In this document: piece by piece, positions 1 through 8,607 of the stretch
Position numbering within the stretch: the first letter of the stretch is position 1
Layout: each line of letters begins with the position of its first letter
Origin: Gammaproteobacteria bacterium
Lineage (GTDB): Bacteria > Pseudomonadota > Gammaproteobacteria > SZUA-152
Assembly: GCA_011321815.1 (NCBI GenBank)
Contig: DROS01000045.1
Coordinates: forward strand, 1-64,000
DNA length: 64,000 bases
Direction of reading: 5' to 3'
Translations under genes and position numbers: made by a program
Notes under the pieces: model-generated
Told to the model about the DNA's origin: nothing
The model's database searches: none
The model's input: only the letters and a program-made list of their open reading frames with translations

Positions 1-141
1 GCCAACCCTTCGGGCGCTCCTGTGGTGTTCCGCTGCGGCGTTGCAGTGCTTGACAAGGGAACAACCATTGCCTGCGCACTGCGCCTTGCCGCGAAACACC
101 ACAGGAACGCTGAATCCCAATTTATCACCTTGAAAGAGTAC
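1..141. repeat. Right part of a MITE-like structured repeat, cut by the window edge
   Basis: Bases 1-40 and 91-141 closely match the right half of the complete element at 19743-20005, including its right terminal inverted repeat ending in AGAGTAC. Between them, 41-90 is an unrelated core with its own short inverted repeat (GCAGTGC against GCACTGC). The complete copy has a different 27-base core at this place. The element therefore belongs to a dispersed family with conserved outer parts and variable inner hairpins. The left half lies outside the window. No coding potential is evident. Confidence 0.8.
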
Positions 142-202
142 TAGCAGTGAGCACTTAAGGCGAGCAGCAGGGCATGAAACCCAAAGAGATTAAATCAGAT
201 AC

Positions 203-232
203 AAAAAAAGCACTCCGATCACTCGTGAGTGC
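203..232 (-). terminator. Intrinsic terminator downstream of tRNA-Val
   Basis: Read on the minus strand, the arms GCACTC (227-232) and GAGTGC (210-215) form a hairpin. It is followed by seven T residues (the A-run at 203-209). It sits just 3' of the tRNA-Val gene and is well placed to end its transcript. Confidence 0.75.
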
Positions 233-254
233 CTAAAAAATCACCAGAATAAAT

Positions 255-331
255 TGGTAGGCGCGAGTGGATTCGAACCACCGACCCCCACCATGTCAAG
301 GTGGTGCTCTAACCAACTGAGCTACGCGCCT
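255..331 (-). tRNA. tRNA-Val (anticodon GAC)
   Basis: The minus strand folds into a complete cloverleaf. The acceptor stem pairs AGGCGCG with CGCGCCT, followed by discriminator A and an encoded CCA. The D-arm reads GCTCAGTTGGTTAGAGC. The anticodon stem CCACC/GGTGG encloses loop TTGACAT with anticodon GAC. The T-loop is TTCGAAT. The gene is 77 nt and lies about 60 nt beyond the 3' end of uvrB on the same strand, with its own terminator. Confidence 0.96.
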
Positions 332-391
332 GCGAAGGTCGCACACTTTACCCGAAAGCAGGTGGCAATGACAAGTGCCGGCCCAACAGAA

Positions 392-2422
392 TCAGGCCGG
401 ATTTACGATTCCCATAGCGTTTTCCTGAACGTGGGCGATTTCATCACGCACCCGGGCGGCCTCTTCGAACTCCAGATCCTGCGCATGCTGGTACATCTTC
501 TTTTCCAGTTGCGCGATGCGCTGCGCCAGTTGTGCGGGCGACATGGCGGCGTATTCAGCGATTTCATCGGCTACCCTGGCAAACTCATCGGGCTTGAGTC
601 GGTCGTAGCCTTTGCCGCTACTTCTGCCACCTTCCATGATGTCAGCAATCTGCTTGCGGATGGTGGTGGGGGTGATACCGTGTTTTTCATTATAAGCTTG
701 TTGCCTGGCGCGGCGGGCCTCGGTAATGTCAATGGCCTTTTGCATCGAATTGGTGATGCGGTCACCGTAAAGGATCGCCTTGCCACTGGCATTACGGGCA
801 GCCCGACCAATGGTCTGGATCAATGAACGCTCGGAACGCAGAAAGCCTTCCTTGTCAGCATCCAGAATAGTCACCAGGGATACCTCGGGCATGTCCAGCC
901 CCTCGCGCAGCAGGTTGATGCCCACCAGCACGTCAAATTCACCCAAGCGCAGATCACGAATGATCTCCATGCGTTCTACAGTTTCAATATCCGAATGCAT
1001 GTAACGCACGCGCACATCATGATCACCCAGATAATCCGTAAGATCCTCGGCCATACGTTTGGTGAGTGTGGTCACCAATACGCGCTCATTCACCGCTGTG
1101 CGTTTGTGGATTTCAGAGAGCAGATCATCCACTTGCGTGGTCGCTGGACGCACTTCGATCACCGGGTCCAGCAGACCGGTGGGCCGCACCACTTGTTCAA
1201 TAACAGCACCGGAATGTTCGGCTTCATAAACGGCGGGCGTGGCTGAAACAAAAATGGTCTGCGGCATCATGCGTTCAAATTCATCGAAGCGCAGTGGCCG
1301 GTTATCCAATGCGGACGGCAGGCGAAAACCGTACTGCACCAGGTTCTCTTTGCGCGCACGATCACCTTTGTACATGCCACCAATCTGCGGCACAGTAACG
1401 TGGGATTCGTCCAGAATCAGTAACGCATCCTTGGGCAGATAATCAATGAGTGTTGGCGGAGGGTCACCGGCTTCCCGTCCTGACAGATAGCGCGAATAGT
1501 TTTCCACCCCCGAACAATACCCCAGCTCCAGCATCATTTCGATGTCGTATTTGATACGCTGCTCCAGCCGTTGCGCCTCCACCAGTTTGTTCTCTGCATA
1601 GAAATAGCCGAGACGATCCGGCAGTTCGAGCTTGATCTGCTCCACTGCATGTAACACTGTGGCGCGTGGCGTGGCGTAGTGGGTCTTGGGGTGAATGGTG
1701 ACCCGTGGCAAGCGTTGCAGCACCTCACCGGTAAGTGGGTCGAAATAGGCGATGTTATCGATTTCATCGTCAAACAGTTCCACACGCACCGCTTCGCGGT
1801 CAGAATCGGCAGGAAAAATATCAATGACGTCGCCACGCACCCGGTAGGTACCACGATGCAGTTCCACGTCATTGCGCTTGTATTGCAACTCGGCCAGACG
1901 ACGCAGGATGTTGCGTTGGTCGATAGTCTCACCACGGGACAGGTGCAACAGCATTTTCATGTACGACTCGGGATCACCCAGGCCATAAATGGCCGACACT
2001 GTCGCGACGATAATCACGTCTTTGCGCTCCAGCAACGCCTTGGTGGCAGAAAGGCGCATTTGCTCAATGTGCTCGTTCACCGAGGCATCTTTTTCGATGA
2101 AGGTGTCCGAGGACGGCACATAGGCTTCGGGCTGGTAATAATCGTAATAGGAAACAAAATACTCCACCGCATTGTGCGGGAAGAATGCTTTCATCTCGCC
2201 ATAAAGTTGCGCCGCCAGGGTTTTGTTGGGCGCCATGACCAATGCCGGGCGCTGCACGGCCTGGATCACATTGGCAATGGTGAAGGTTTTTCCGGAGCCA
2301 GTGACGCCCAGCAAGGTCTGCCCCGCTTCGCCAGCCTCAATACCCTCAATGAGCGATTTAATCGCTGTGGGCTGATCACCGGCGGGTTCAAATTCCGACT
2401 CCAGTTCAAATCTTTTTGTCAT
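392..2422 (-). CDS. uvrB: UvrABC system protein B (excinuclease ABC subunit B)
   Basis: UvrB is the damage-verifying helicase-like subunit of nucleotide excision repair. It accepts lesions from UvrA and recruits UvrC for dual incision. The 676-residue product has Walker A motif [10 protein letters not shown] near residue 40, the beta-hairpin region with [10 protein letters not shown], the DEAD-like box LLILDESHV, helicase motif [11 protein letters not shown], and a C-terminal UVR domain ([12 protein letters not shown]) that contacts UvrC. The ATG at 2422 was chosen because the protein then begins MTKRFELES like other UvrB proteins and has AAAGAG just upstream. An in-frame upstream extension exists but lacks homology. 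It is divergent from the aminotransferase gene across about 75 bases, as seen near uvrB in Pseudomonas. Confidence 0.97.
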   Translation of the reverse strand: MTKRFELESEFEPAGDQPTAIKSLIEGIEAGEAGQTLLGVTGSGKTFTIANVIQAVQRPALVMAPNKTLAAQLYGEMKAFFPHNAVEYFVSYYDYYQPEAYVPSSDTFIEKDASVNEHIEQMRLSATKALLERKDVIIVATVSAIYGLGDPESYMKMLLHLSRGETIDQRNILRRLAELQYKRNDVELHRGTYRVRGDVIDIFPADSDREAVRVELFDDEIDNIAYFDPLTGEVLQRLPRVTIHPKTHYATPRATVLHAVEQIKLELPDRLGYFYAENKLVEAQRLEQRIKYDIEMMLELGYCSGVENYSRYLSGREAGDPPPTLIDYLPKDALLILDESHVTVPQIGGMYKGDRARKENLVQYGFRLPSALDNRPLRFDEFERMMPQTIFVSATPAVYEAEHSGAVIEQVVRPTGLLDPVIEVRPATTQVDDLLSEIHKRTAVNERVLVTTLTKRMAEDLTDYLGDHDVRVRYMHSDIETVERMEIIRDLRLGEFDVLVGINLLREGLDMPEVSLVTILDADKEGFLRSERSLIQTIGRAARNASGKAILYGDRITNSMQKAIDITEARRARQQAYNEKHGITPTTIRKQIADIMEGGRSSGKGYDRLKPDEFARVADEIAEYAAMSPAQLAQRIAQLEKKMYQHAQDLEFEEAARVRDEIAHVQENAMGIVNPA

Positions 2423-2497
2423 ACTCTTTCGTGCGCCAAGTCCAATCGAGTATATTACCCCAATAACCACCTGCATGTGTTTAATGAGGAATTTCGT

Positions 2498-3694
2498 TTG
2501 AGCAAACCATTATCTGAGCAACTGTCCCGCCGCGCGCAAAATATCAAACCCTCGCCGACGCTGGCGATTACCGCGCGAGCCAAAGCACTCAAGGCCGCAG
2601 GGGAGGATATCATCGGTCTCGGTGCCGGTGAGCCGGATTTCGACACGCCGGAGCACATCAAGCAAGCCGCCATTGCGGCCATTAATGCCGGAGACACCAA
2701 ATACACCGCAGTGGATGGCACACCGGCATTAAAAGCGGCTGTGGTGCGCAAATTCGCACGCGACAATCAGCTGACCTATTCCATGGAACAGATCCTGGTA
2801 TCCTGCGGAGGCAAGCACAGCTTTTTCAACCTGACTCAGGCACTGCTCAATGCAGGTGATGAAGTCATCATTCCTGCCCCGTACTGGGTTTCGTATCCAG
2901 ACATGGTGACCCTGGCCGAAGGTGTGCCGGTGATTGTTGCAGCGGGCATCAAAGCCGGTTTCAAAATCACCCCGGAACAATTATCCGCCGCCATTACCCC
3001 TAAAACCCGCATGGTGGTCATCAACAGCCCGTCCAATCCCACTGGCGTGAGTTACAGCCAGGACGAGCTCAGGGCTTTGGGTGCGGTACTGGCGCAGCAT
3101 GAAAACATCATTGTCGTCACCGATGATATCTATGAACACATCAGCCTCACTGGCGAACCCTTTGCCAACATTGTCACCCTGTGTCCGGCACTGTTTGAGC
3201 GCTCGGTAGTACTCAACGGCGTTTCCAAAGCCTACTCCATGACAGGCTGGCGCATCGGTTATGCCGGAGGCCCTGCATGGCTTATCAGCGCCATGAAAAA
3301 AATCCAGTCACAAAGCACCTCCAACCCTGCGTCCATTTCACAAGCCGCCGCGTTGGCCGCACTGGATGGTGACCAGACCTGCATCCAGACCATGGTGGCC
3401 GCCTTCCGCAAGCGCCATGATTACGTACTGGGCCGGCTCAACACCATGAAAGGCATCCAGTGCCTGTCTTCGCAAGGTGCGTTTTACAGCTTCCCCAATT
3501 GCCAGGAAGCCATTGACGCCCTGGGCCTGGCTGACGACATAGCCTTCGCCGAACACCTCATCAGTGAGTCCGGCGTGGCGCTGATCCCCGGCTCGGCCTT
3601 TGGGGCACCGGGTTATGTGCGGCTGTCATTTGCCACCAGCATGGAAAATTTGACCCTGGCGATGGACCGTATTGAGTCCGCTGTTAATATTTAA
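2498..3694 (+). CDS. PLP-dependent aspartate aminotransferase (class I, subgroup Ib)
   Basis: This enzyme transfers the amino group between aspartate and 2-oxoglutarate in the cytoplasm, using pyridoxal phosphate. The 398-residue protein has the fold-type I hallmarks: [10 protein letters not shown] near residue 45, the motif NSPSNPTG, and the Schiff-base lysine in [16 protein letters not shown], followed by a conserved C-terminal RLSFA arginine that binds the substrate carboxylate. The predicted start is TTG at 2498 because AGGA lies 7 bases upstream and the N-terminus ([12 protein letters not shown]) matches the family. The much longer open frame extending left is antisense to uvrB and not real. 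It is often called aspC or aatA in related genomes. Related aminotransferases (prephenate-specific types) cannot be excluded by eye. Confidence 0.9.
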   Translation: MSKPLSEQLSRRAQNIKPSPTLAITARAKALKAAGEDIIGLGAGEPDFDTPEHIKQAAIAAINAGDTKYTAVDGTPALKAAVVRKFARDNQLTYSMEQILVSCGGKHSFFNLTQALLNAGDEVIIPAPYWVSYPDMVTLAEGVPVIVAAGIKAGFKITPEQLSAAITPKTRMVVINSPSNPTGVSYSQDELRALGAVLAQHENIIVVTDDIYEHISLTGEPFANIVTLCPALFERSVVLNGVSKAYSMTGWRIGYAGGPAWLISAMKKIQSQSTSNPASISQAAALAALDGDQTCIQTMVAAFRKRHDYVLGRLNTMKGIQCLSSQGAFYSFPNCQEAIDALGLADDIAFAEHLISESGVALIPGSAFGAPGYVRLSFATSMENLTLAMDRIESAVNI

Positions 3695-3775
3695 AGATAA
3701 CATGCTGAAAAAAACGCACTGTCTATTGACCGATATCAAGCCCGCGGTTAACATACGCCCCGCTTGATTTGCTGT

Positions 3776-3851
3776 TCCCCAGTAGCTCAGTTGGTAGAGC
3801 AGCTGACTGTTAATCAGCCTGTCCCTGGTTCGAGTCCGGGCTGGGGAGCCA
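3776..3851 (+). tRNA. tRNA-Asn (anticodon GTT)
   Basis: This is a complete cloverleaf with acceptor stem TCCCCAG/CTGGGGA, discriminator G and an encoded CCA. The D-arm is GCTCAGTTGGTAGAGC. The anticodon stem GCTGA/TCAGC surrounds loop CTGTTAA with anticodon GTT. The T-arm contains GGTTCGAGTCC. The length is 76 nt. It starts about 80 nt after the aminotransferase stop codon. Confidence 0.97.
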
Positions 3852-4068
3852 TCTTTAAATTTCTCGTTCCGTCACCAACACCGTGCTGCCCCGTCACCGG
3901 CTTCTTAACAGCAGGCGGAAAAGTATATTTCGCTCCGGACTCCCTCAAAACGGGCAGGCCACCCGACCCCAGGGCCCTCGCCTTTACTATTTCCCGTTAC
4001 ATTTTCGCATCGCACTGCCGCCGCCAATGACGCAGGTTCTCCGGATTTTCATATGTTGCAGGCATAAA

Positions 4069-4178
4069 CCTAAATTAATCCGTTGAATCTACCGCGAATG
4101 CCTATGGCGCAGAATCTAAAAGACTTTTATCTTCAGTGCCATAGTCGCTCTCGCTACGATCCAACGGATTAATTTAGG
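4069..4178. repeat. Palindromic (MITE-like) element, arms about 50 bp
   Basis: The outer 17 bases, CCTAAATTAATCCGTTG at 4069-4085, recur perfectly inverted at 4162-4178. The inverted similarity continues inward through GCGA, CTATGGC and TAAAAG almost to the centre near 4123, so the whole 110-base segment can fold as one long imperfect hairpin. It carries no open frame and lies between tRNA-Asn and a minus-strand terminator. This resembles a non-autonomous mobile palindrome, but no second copy was found in the window. Confidence 0.7.
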
Positions 4179-4179
4179 G

Positions 4180-4208
4180 TAAAAAAAACCCCGCTATGGG
4201 TACGGGGT
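4180..4208 (-). terminator. Intrinsic terminator at the end of the 15-codon ORF
   Basis: On the minus strand, stem ACCCCG (4203-4208) pairs with CGGGGT (4188-4193) and is followed by a run of eight T (the A-run at 4181-4188). This is a textbook rho-independent terminator, yet no conventional gene lies upstream of it on that strand. The TAG stop codon of the small ORF at 4194-4241 falls inside the hairpin loop. Confidence 0.8.
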
Positions 4209-4241
4209 AGGTATTGGATCACTGGCTCCTTTTATTGTCAT
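4194..4241 (-). CDS. Possible 15-residue small protein or leader peptide
   Basis: An ATG at 4241 opens a 15-codon frame encoding MTIKGASDPIPTPYP. The strong ribosome-binding sequence GGAGGGG lies about 8 bases upstream. The frame ends in the loop of a strong terminator, so a short transcript would carry an RBS, a coding unit and a terminator in compact form. I do not recognise the peptide. Its proline-rich tail and the lack of a downstream gene make a classical attenuation leader unlikely. It could be a small protein, a regulatory RNA with a coincidental frame, or a peptide precursor. A promoter is not obvious. Confidence 0.4.
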   Translation of the reverse strand: MTIKGASDPIPTPYP

Positions 4242-4413
4242 TTTTTATCCCCTCCAGCGAACCAAGCGAACCCAAAACATGGACAAAGGGTATATCAGGC
4301 ATTAATTCACATAACTATAAATGCCACAAGCTATAGTAACAGACACAAGCTACAAAAAATTTTGGTAAACCACGTATTTTTTCCTGTCGTGCTGTTACAG
4401 TTGCCTTTCTGTA

Positions 4414-4546
4414 GCGCCCTGGTACAGAACCCATGTTATTTTGTCGGCTTCAGCGTTACAGTGGTGTTTCGTCATGAGTACTGACAGGCCAACTGAACCC
4501 GGCAAAATAACATGGGCAATGTACTGGCAAATCTGTCATAGGGCGC
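4414..4546. repeat. Second palindromic intergenic element
   Basis: Bases 4430-4447 (CCCATGTTATTTTGTCGG) recur inverted at 4499-4516 with one mismatch. The pairing extends outward through GTAC and inward to TTCAG, giving arms of about 36 bases (4418-4453 with 4493-4527). A short outer GCGCCCT/AGGGCGC pair lies at 4414-4420 and 4540-4546. The loop of about 40 bases has no open frame. Its sequence is unrelated to the palindrome at 4069-4178. The remaining intergenic bases up to 4734 hold a GGGCTGTC/GACAGCCC hairpin (4596-4634) and nothing else that I can support. Confidence 0.6.
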
Positions 4547-4734
4547 CATATTTTCAGTATTTGTGAAAAATTTGCATCCGCTGGTTCACGCCGGGGGGCT
4601 GTCCATAGTAGATTCACCCCAAACCTGACAGCCCTCTGAATTAAAGGCCTGTACGGAAATGCCGTTTCAATGAATGTAGTGCCCCTCAACTCAAAACAAC
4701 CGCTGACCATAACGACAACCCAAATAAACCCGCC

Positions 4735-5763
4735 ATGCTCTCTCACAATACCCCCTGCTGTTCCATCTGGCGTGTGGCCCTTGCCATATTCGGCTTGTTG
4801 TTCAGTCTGATAGCGGTAGCAGAGACAAACACGGCACCCGATGGTGACCTGTTAACAGAAGAATACTCACCTTATGCCGATATTGATTTCTGTGATGACG
4901 AGGAAATGGATGAAAACACGTTACCGGAAAATATCATGGAAACGCTGTACGGTAATGCACGCATGGCCTTTATGTTTGGCCAGTACGAGGTTGCTTTCAA
5001 GGCCTGGGAGCCGCTGGCAAATGAGGGCTACGCCAAAGCCCAGGCGGCTCTGGCCTGGATGTATCACACAGGCAATGGCGTAAAACGTAATACAACAACA
5101 GCTGTTTCATGGTACCGGAAAGCCGCAGACCAGGGTCATGCCATCGCACAAAATAATCTGGCCGTCATGTACGAAAGTGGTCTGGGTACAAATATTAACC
5201 AAAAGGCAGCAGCTTTTTGGTACAGGGAATCTGCTAACTCCGGTTATCCTTTTGCGCAATATAATATCGGGCGAATGTATGCCGAGGGTATTGGCGTCAA
5301 GCAAAACCGCAAAGAAGCCAAATACTGGTGGCGCATCGCATCACGCCAGGGTGTACAGGAAGCCACTGAATCTCTCGCACTATTGGAAAACCGGCCCGTG
5401 GCACAAACAAAAACCACCAAAACCGGCCCAGCCGTTGCCCACGCGCCCTACCATAGCAACCCCGTGGCAAAAGGCTTGGCATGGATAGAAGGGCAGCAGC
5501 GCACCCACTACACTATTCAGCTCGCACGCAGTAAAGATCCCGCCTGGATACTCAAATTAGCGTCCTCCGATCAACTGGACCAAGTCATTGTGCAATTCAA
5601 GTCCAAGGATAAAAAGGGCGAGGAGTGGATTAACCTGATCTACGGTAGTTTCTCCAGCTATCAGGACGCGGAAAGGACACGCAGAACCTTGCCTGCTTCT
5701 TTTCGCAAATGGAAACCCTGGCTGCGCCGGTTTGGCGAAATCAATGCGATTTTATTGAAGTAA
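4735..5763 (+). CDS. Secreted Sel1-repeat protein with C-terminal SPOR-like domain
   Basis: The 342-residue product starts with a signal peptide (hydrophobic stretch at about residues 14-28, ending near AVA-E). It is followed by an acidic linker and three to four Sel1/TPR-like repeats at about 75-215, with motifs such as AQAALAWMYHTGNGV, AQNNLAVMYESGLG and AQYNIGRMYAEGIG. Residues about 255-342 (HYTIQLARSKD through YGSFSSYQDAERT) look like a SPOR domain, which binds denuded septal peptidoglycan. A periplasmic scaffold linked to cell-wall or divisome remodelling is the inference. The gene stands alone. The specific role is unknown. Confidence 0.8.
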   Translation: MLSHNTPCCSIWRVALAIFGLLFSLIAVAETNTAPDGDLLTEEYSPYADIDFCDDEEMDENTLPENIMETLYGNARMAFMFGQYEVAFKAWEPLANEGYAKAQAALAWMYHTGNGVKRNTTTAVSWYRKAADQGHAIAQNNLAVMYESGLGTNINQKAAAFWYRESANSGYPFAQYNIGRMYAEGIGVKQNRKEAKYWWRIASRQGVQEATESLALLENRPVAQTKTTKTGPAVAHAPYHSNPVAKGLAWIEGQQRTHYTIQLARSKDPAWILKLASSDQLDQVIVQFKSKDKKGEEWINLIYGSFSSYQDAERTRRTLPASFRKWKPWLRRFGEINAILLK

Positions 5764-5896
5764 CTTTCTTCCCATTGTTGCCGTTTTTCCTGTGTGCAGT
5801 AGTCCCCCTGAAAATGACGAGCGCTAATGACATTGGCATTTTTTATGCTTAACTGTGTAAGGTCAAATATAAAATGTGTTATCGGAGAACACTACA

Positions 5897-6112
5897 ATGC
5901 CGCAAAATCAAATGGAAAGACGACGGAGGGGTGAACGTCGCAGCGGGAATGATCGTCGTAGCTGGAAGTGCCAACTGGATTTCCCTTATGTAGACAGCCA
6001 CGGCACCCTGGTAAGCGCAGACCGACGTCGCATCGTGGAACGCCGCATTGAATATGCCGAATACATTAATGGTGATCGCCGCAGTGGGATCTTAAACCAG
6101 TTCAGCAATTAA
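5897..6112 (+). CDS. Small Arg-rich protein with ERRxGxDRR-type motifs
   Basis: This 71-residue protein is strikingly rich in arginine pairs: RRRRGERRSGNDRRS near the N-terminus, DRRRIVERRIEY in the middle and GDRRSG near the C-terminus. The ATG at 5897 was preferred over the GTG at 5876 because CGGAGAA precedes it at a suitable distance. Similar ERRsGxDRR stretches occur in many short proteobacterial proteins and at the N-termini of signalling proteins, but I know of no assigned function. The gene is convergent with hsbR. RNA or membrane-surface binding is only a guess from charge. Confidence 0.7.
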   Translation: MPQNQMERRRRGERRSGNDRRSWKCQLDFPYVDSHGTLVSADRRRIVERRIEYAEYINGDRRSGILNQFSN

Positions 6113-6224
6113 TGAGCAAAAATCAAGACAACAGGGTTTTCAAAAAGCCGTAAACAAACACCATACTAACCCATGGTATTTGCATTGAAATAAAACCTTG
6201 TATTTTTCTTGGGCCGTGAAAATA

Positions 6225-7949
6225 TTAACGCCAACGGTAAGTGGCCTCGACAATATTTCCGTTACCCATGTATTCAATTTTTTCACAAATGGTATTCAGC
6301 AGTTGAATTCCCCGGCCAGAGTGTCCCACATTGCTTTCCAGCGAAATCTGGTTTTCCTGGTAGTCAAACCCACTTCCGGTATCCTCGACACGTATCGTCA
6401 ATAACCCACCTTCAGTGCTGGGCTGATGCGCCACATAAATTTTGATGCTGCCATCGGTAAGGTTTGACAAGCGTGCTTCTCGTTCCATGTAATATTTTGC
6501 AAAACCGTCCGCAGTCCCTTTTAAGGTGGAATCAAGATTCAAAATGCCATGATCCAGTGCGTTGGTGAACAATTCTGAAAATACGGTATATAGCTGCTGA
6601 CGTTGCCCACGGAAACCCTGCATATCACAAACAGACTGGATTAATAATGGTAGCGGATCAAAACAACCCAACAGGTCTGCACTAAGCCCCATGGAAAAAT
6701 CCCATTCGGATGACGGTTGCTCCATCCGTTTAGTATGAGCCTCGTCATGAAAAACAGTGTCTTCCAGTTGTTGCTGGTTATACTGCAATTCGATCATCGT
6801 CATATCATCCTGCTGTTCCCCACCCGCCTGAAATTCGATTAATTCATTACGGATTTCGTTAAACAGTTCTGCGGAGTTTGCATTTTTTACAAAAATATTT
6901 TCCAGGCGTTGACGGCCAAACATGAGGCCATCGGGATTTGTTGCCTCGGTTATTCCATCTGAGTGGATGTAAATGCGGTCACCCTGACGTATCTCTATCA
7001 TCTCAACGCGCCGGTTAAAGCTTTCATCACTTGAAATACCTAACGGCAAATGGCGTGGCGGCAGCGAACGTATGATCTCCTGCTCTTTCCCTCCATAAAC
7101 CACCACAGGTGGTATACCACCGTTCCATACCGAAAGAGTATGGCTGCCAGGATTGAGGTCAATAACACAGGCGGCCAAAAACATATCTGTTGGTAAAATC
7201 ATTTTTAATTTTGTATTGATTTCGGTGACGATTTCAGCAATGGAATAGCCTTTTGCAGTCATCCCGTAAAAAACACTGGAAACCGGCAAAACCCCTATCG
7301 CTGCGGCAAGACCATGGCCGGTAAAATCACCCAACAGCACATGTAAACCACCGGATGGTTTGGGTGCAGCCAGTAAAATATCACCTGAAAAAAGTGACAT
7401 GGGCGATAACATGGACTGCACATAAGGCAGGTCCAGCGAACCCGTTTCAATAATATTGGCAAACAGGCGCTTAGCCAGTTGCTTTTCACGATCAAAGCGT
7501 TTTTGATGGTTATCCAGTTCATTACGCTGATACTGCACTGTGTTGTACAGTTCACGAATGCGTAACAAAGCGCCTATACGCGCCTGCAACAAGATCCGGT
7601 TATAAGGTTTTGTAAAAAAATCATCACCACCAGACGCTACACACTTGGCCAGCCCCTCACTGTCTGATGTCGCCGTCAGAAAAATCACCGGCACAAAGGC
7701 ATCCGTGCTCATTGCTTTAATGCGCCGTGCTGCCTCGTAGCCGTCCATGTTGGGCATTTTAATATCCATCAACACCAGATCAGGGTGCTCACGACTGAAC
7801 ACCTCAACGGCCTGCACGCCATCATCGGCCTGCAAAACACGGTAGCCTTGTTTCTCAAGAATGGCCTGCAATACCAAGCGGTTGGGAATATCATCATCCG
7901 CGATGAGCACCGTGGGCATTTTGCCACTCACTGGCATGTTTTCAGACAT
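6225..7949 (-). CDS. hsbR: HsbR-like response regulator with PP2C (SpoIIE) phosphatase and HATPase domains
   Basis: The 574-residue protein has a receiver domain (about residues 12-125; acidic pocket DDD and phosphoacceptor Asp62 in VLMDIKMP; Lys in FFTKPYN), a coiled linker, and a SpoIIE-type PP2C phosphatase (about 165-390; metal Asp in GDFTGHG and HSDGITEAT). A C-terminal anti-sigma-type HATPase/kinase follows (about 430-574; FTNALDHG, EDTGSGFD, GRGIQLL). This matches Pseudomonas HsbR, which phosphorylates or dephosphorylates the anti-anti-sigma factor HsbA and so steers FlgM release and c-di-GMP output. The start at ATG 7949 is a choice, because a GTG start at 8000 is also open. The partner gene hsbA is immediately upstream. 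Confidence 0.85.
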   Translation of the reverse strand: MSENMPVSGKMPTVLIADDDIPNRLVLQAILEKQGYRVLQADDGVQAVEVFSREHPDLVLMDIKMPNMDGYEAARRIKAMSTDAFVPVIFLTATSDSEGLAKCVASGGDDFFTKPYNRILLQARIGALLRIRELYNTVQYQRNELDNHQKRFDREKQLAKRLFANIIETGSLDLPYVQSMLSPMSLFSGDILLAAPKPSGGLHVLLGDFTGHGLAAAIGVLPVSSVFYGMTAKGYSIAEIVTEINTKLKMILPTDMFLAACVIDLNPGSHTLSVWNGGIPPVVVYGGKEQEIIRSLPPRHLPLGISSDESFNRRVEMIEIRQGDRIYIHSDGITEATNPDGLMFGRQRLENIFVKNANSAELFNEIRNELIEFQAGGEQQDDMTMIELQYNQQQLEDTVFHDEAHTKRMEQPSSEWDFSMGLSADLLGCFDPLPLLIQSVCDMQGFRGQRQQLYTVFSELFTNALDHGILNLDSTLKGTADGFAKYYMEREARLSNLTDGSIKIYVAHQPSTEGGLLTIRVEDTGSGFDYQENQISLESNVGHSGRGIQLLNTICEKIEYMGNGNIVEATYRWR

Positions 7950-8011
7950 ATCAATTACATTACCGGAAGGTTCATGGCGCGAATAACATTCGCGGCACAC
8001 AAGCCACAGTT

Positions 8012-8320
8012 TTAATCCATGGTGAACAGGCTTTGGAAATTGGCCACCGTCAGTATATTCTTGATGTCCGGCGAACAGTTGATAATCGAAATATTCGCTG
8101 CATTACCACCCAGATACTCCCGCATCATCAGCAGCATACCCAGTGCCGAACTGTCCATGTAATTCGCACCACTCATATCAACGATAAACTGTGTTTTTTC
8201 GCCAGGGCTGGTCTCATAGTAGCAGTCACGAAATTCATTTTGCTCGGCAAAATCAAAACGGCCACTGATTTTTATGGTAATGGTGTTGTCATCTGTTGAA
8301 ACTTCAGATGTAACTGGCAT
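8012..8320 (-). CDS. hsbA: HsbA-like STAS-domain anti-sigma factor antagonist
   Basis: This 102-residue single-domain STAS protein has the conserved phosphorylatable serine motif MDSSALGML (Ser57/Ser58). The ATG at 8320 has GGAGAA at a good distance, and the in-frame extension upstream adds no homology. It lies directly upstream of the SpoIIE/HATPase protein on the same strand, the HsbA-HsbR pair known from Pseudomonas, in which the unphosphorylated STAS protein binds the flagellar anti-sigma factor FlgM and the phosphorylated form binds a diguanylate cyclase. Here the pair is far from the flagellar cluster, and flgM is not in view. The 245 bases upstream contain a short hairpin near 8382-8412 and no gene. 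Confidence 0.8.
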   Translation of the reverse strand: MPVTSEVSTDDNTITIKISGRFDFAEQNEFRDCYYETSPGEKTQFIVDMSGANYMDSSALGMLLMMREYLGGNAANISIINCSPDIKNILTVANFQSLFTMD

Positions 8321-8570
8321 TCGCGTTCTCCATTTTGTATACCCATGAATATCCCCCGGCATCCACGCCGAACGAGGTTGGTGAGCCTCGAATTATACCC
8401 GAGGCCCACCGTATACTATGCTGACCTGACCGTTCTATCGACTCTTTTTTTTGCAACTTAAACAGGTTTTGTGCTGAAAAATTGAGCAATATCGGCAGTG
8501 TATTCCCTTAACCGGCTTCGCATCATCATGACAGACGCTTCTGCTAACGTATTATCCCCATAAGAAAGGG

Positions 8571-8602
8571 AAATGCCCCCGCCCAGAACAAAGCAGGGGC
8601 GA
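8571..8602 (-). terminator. Probable terminator of yceI
   Basis: Minus-strand arms GCCCC and GGGGC (8575-8579 with 8596-8600), extended by GC pairs, form a hairpin directly after the yceI stop codon. It is followed by a mixed T/C tract rather than a clean T-run, so this is only moderately convincing. Confidence 0.45.
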
Positions 8603-8607
8603 AAGGA

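Noticed and set aside
1679-2497. Long in-frame N-terminal extension of the aminotransferase
   Set aside because: It is antisense to uvrB, has no family similarity, and a good ribosome-binding site with TTG start lies at 2498.
3764-4030. Open frame across tRNA-Asn
   Set aside because: It reads through the tRNA gene; no coding evidence.
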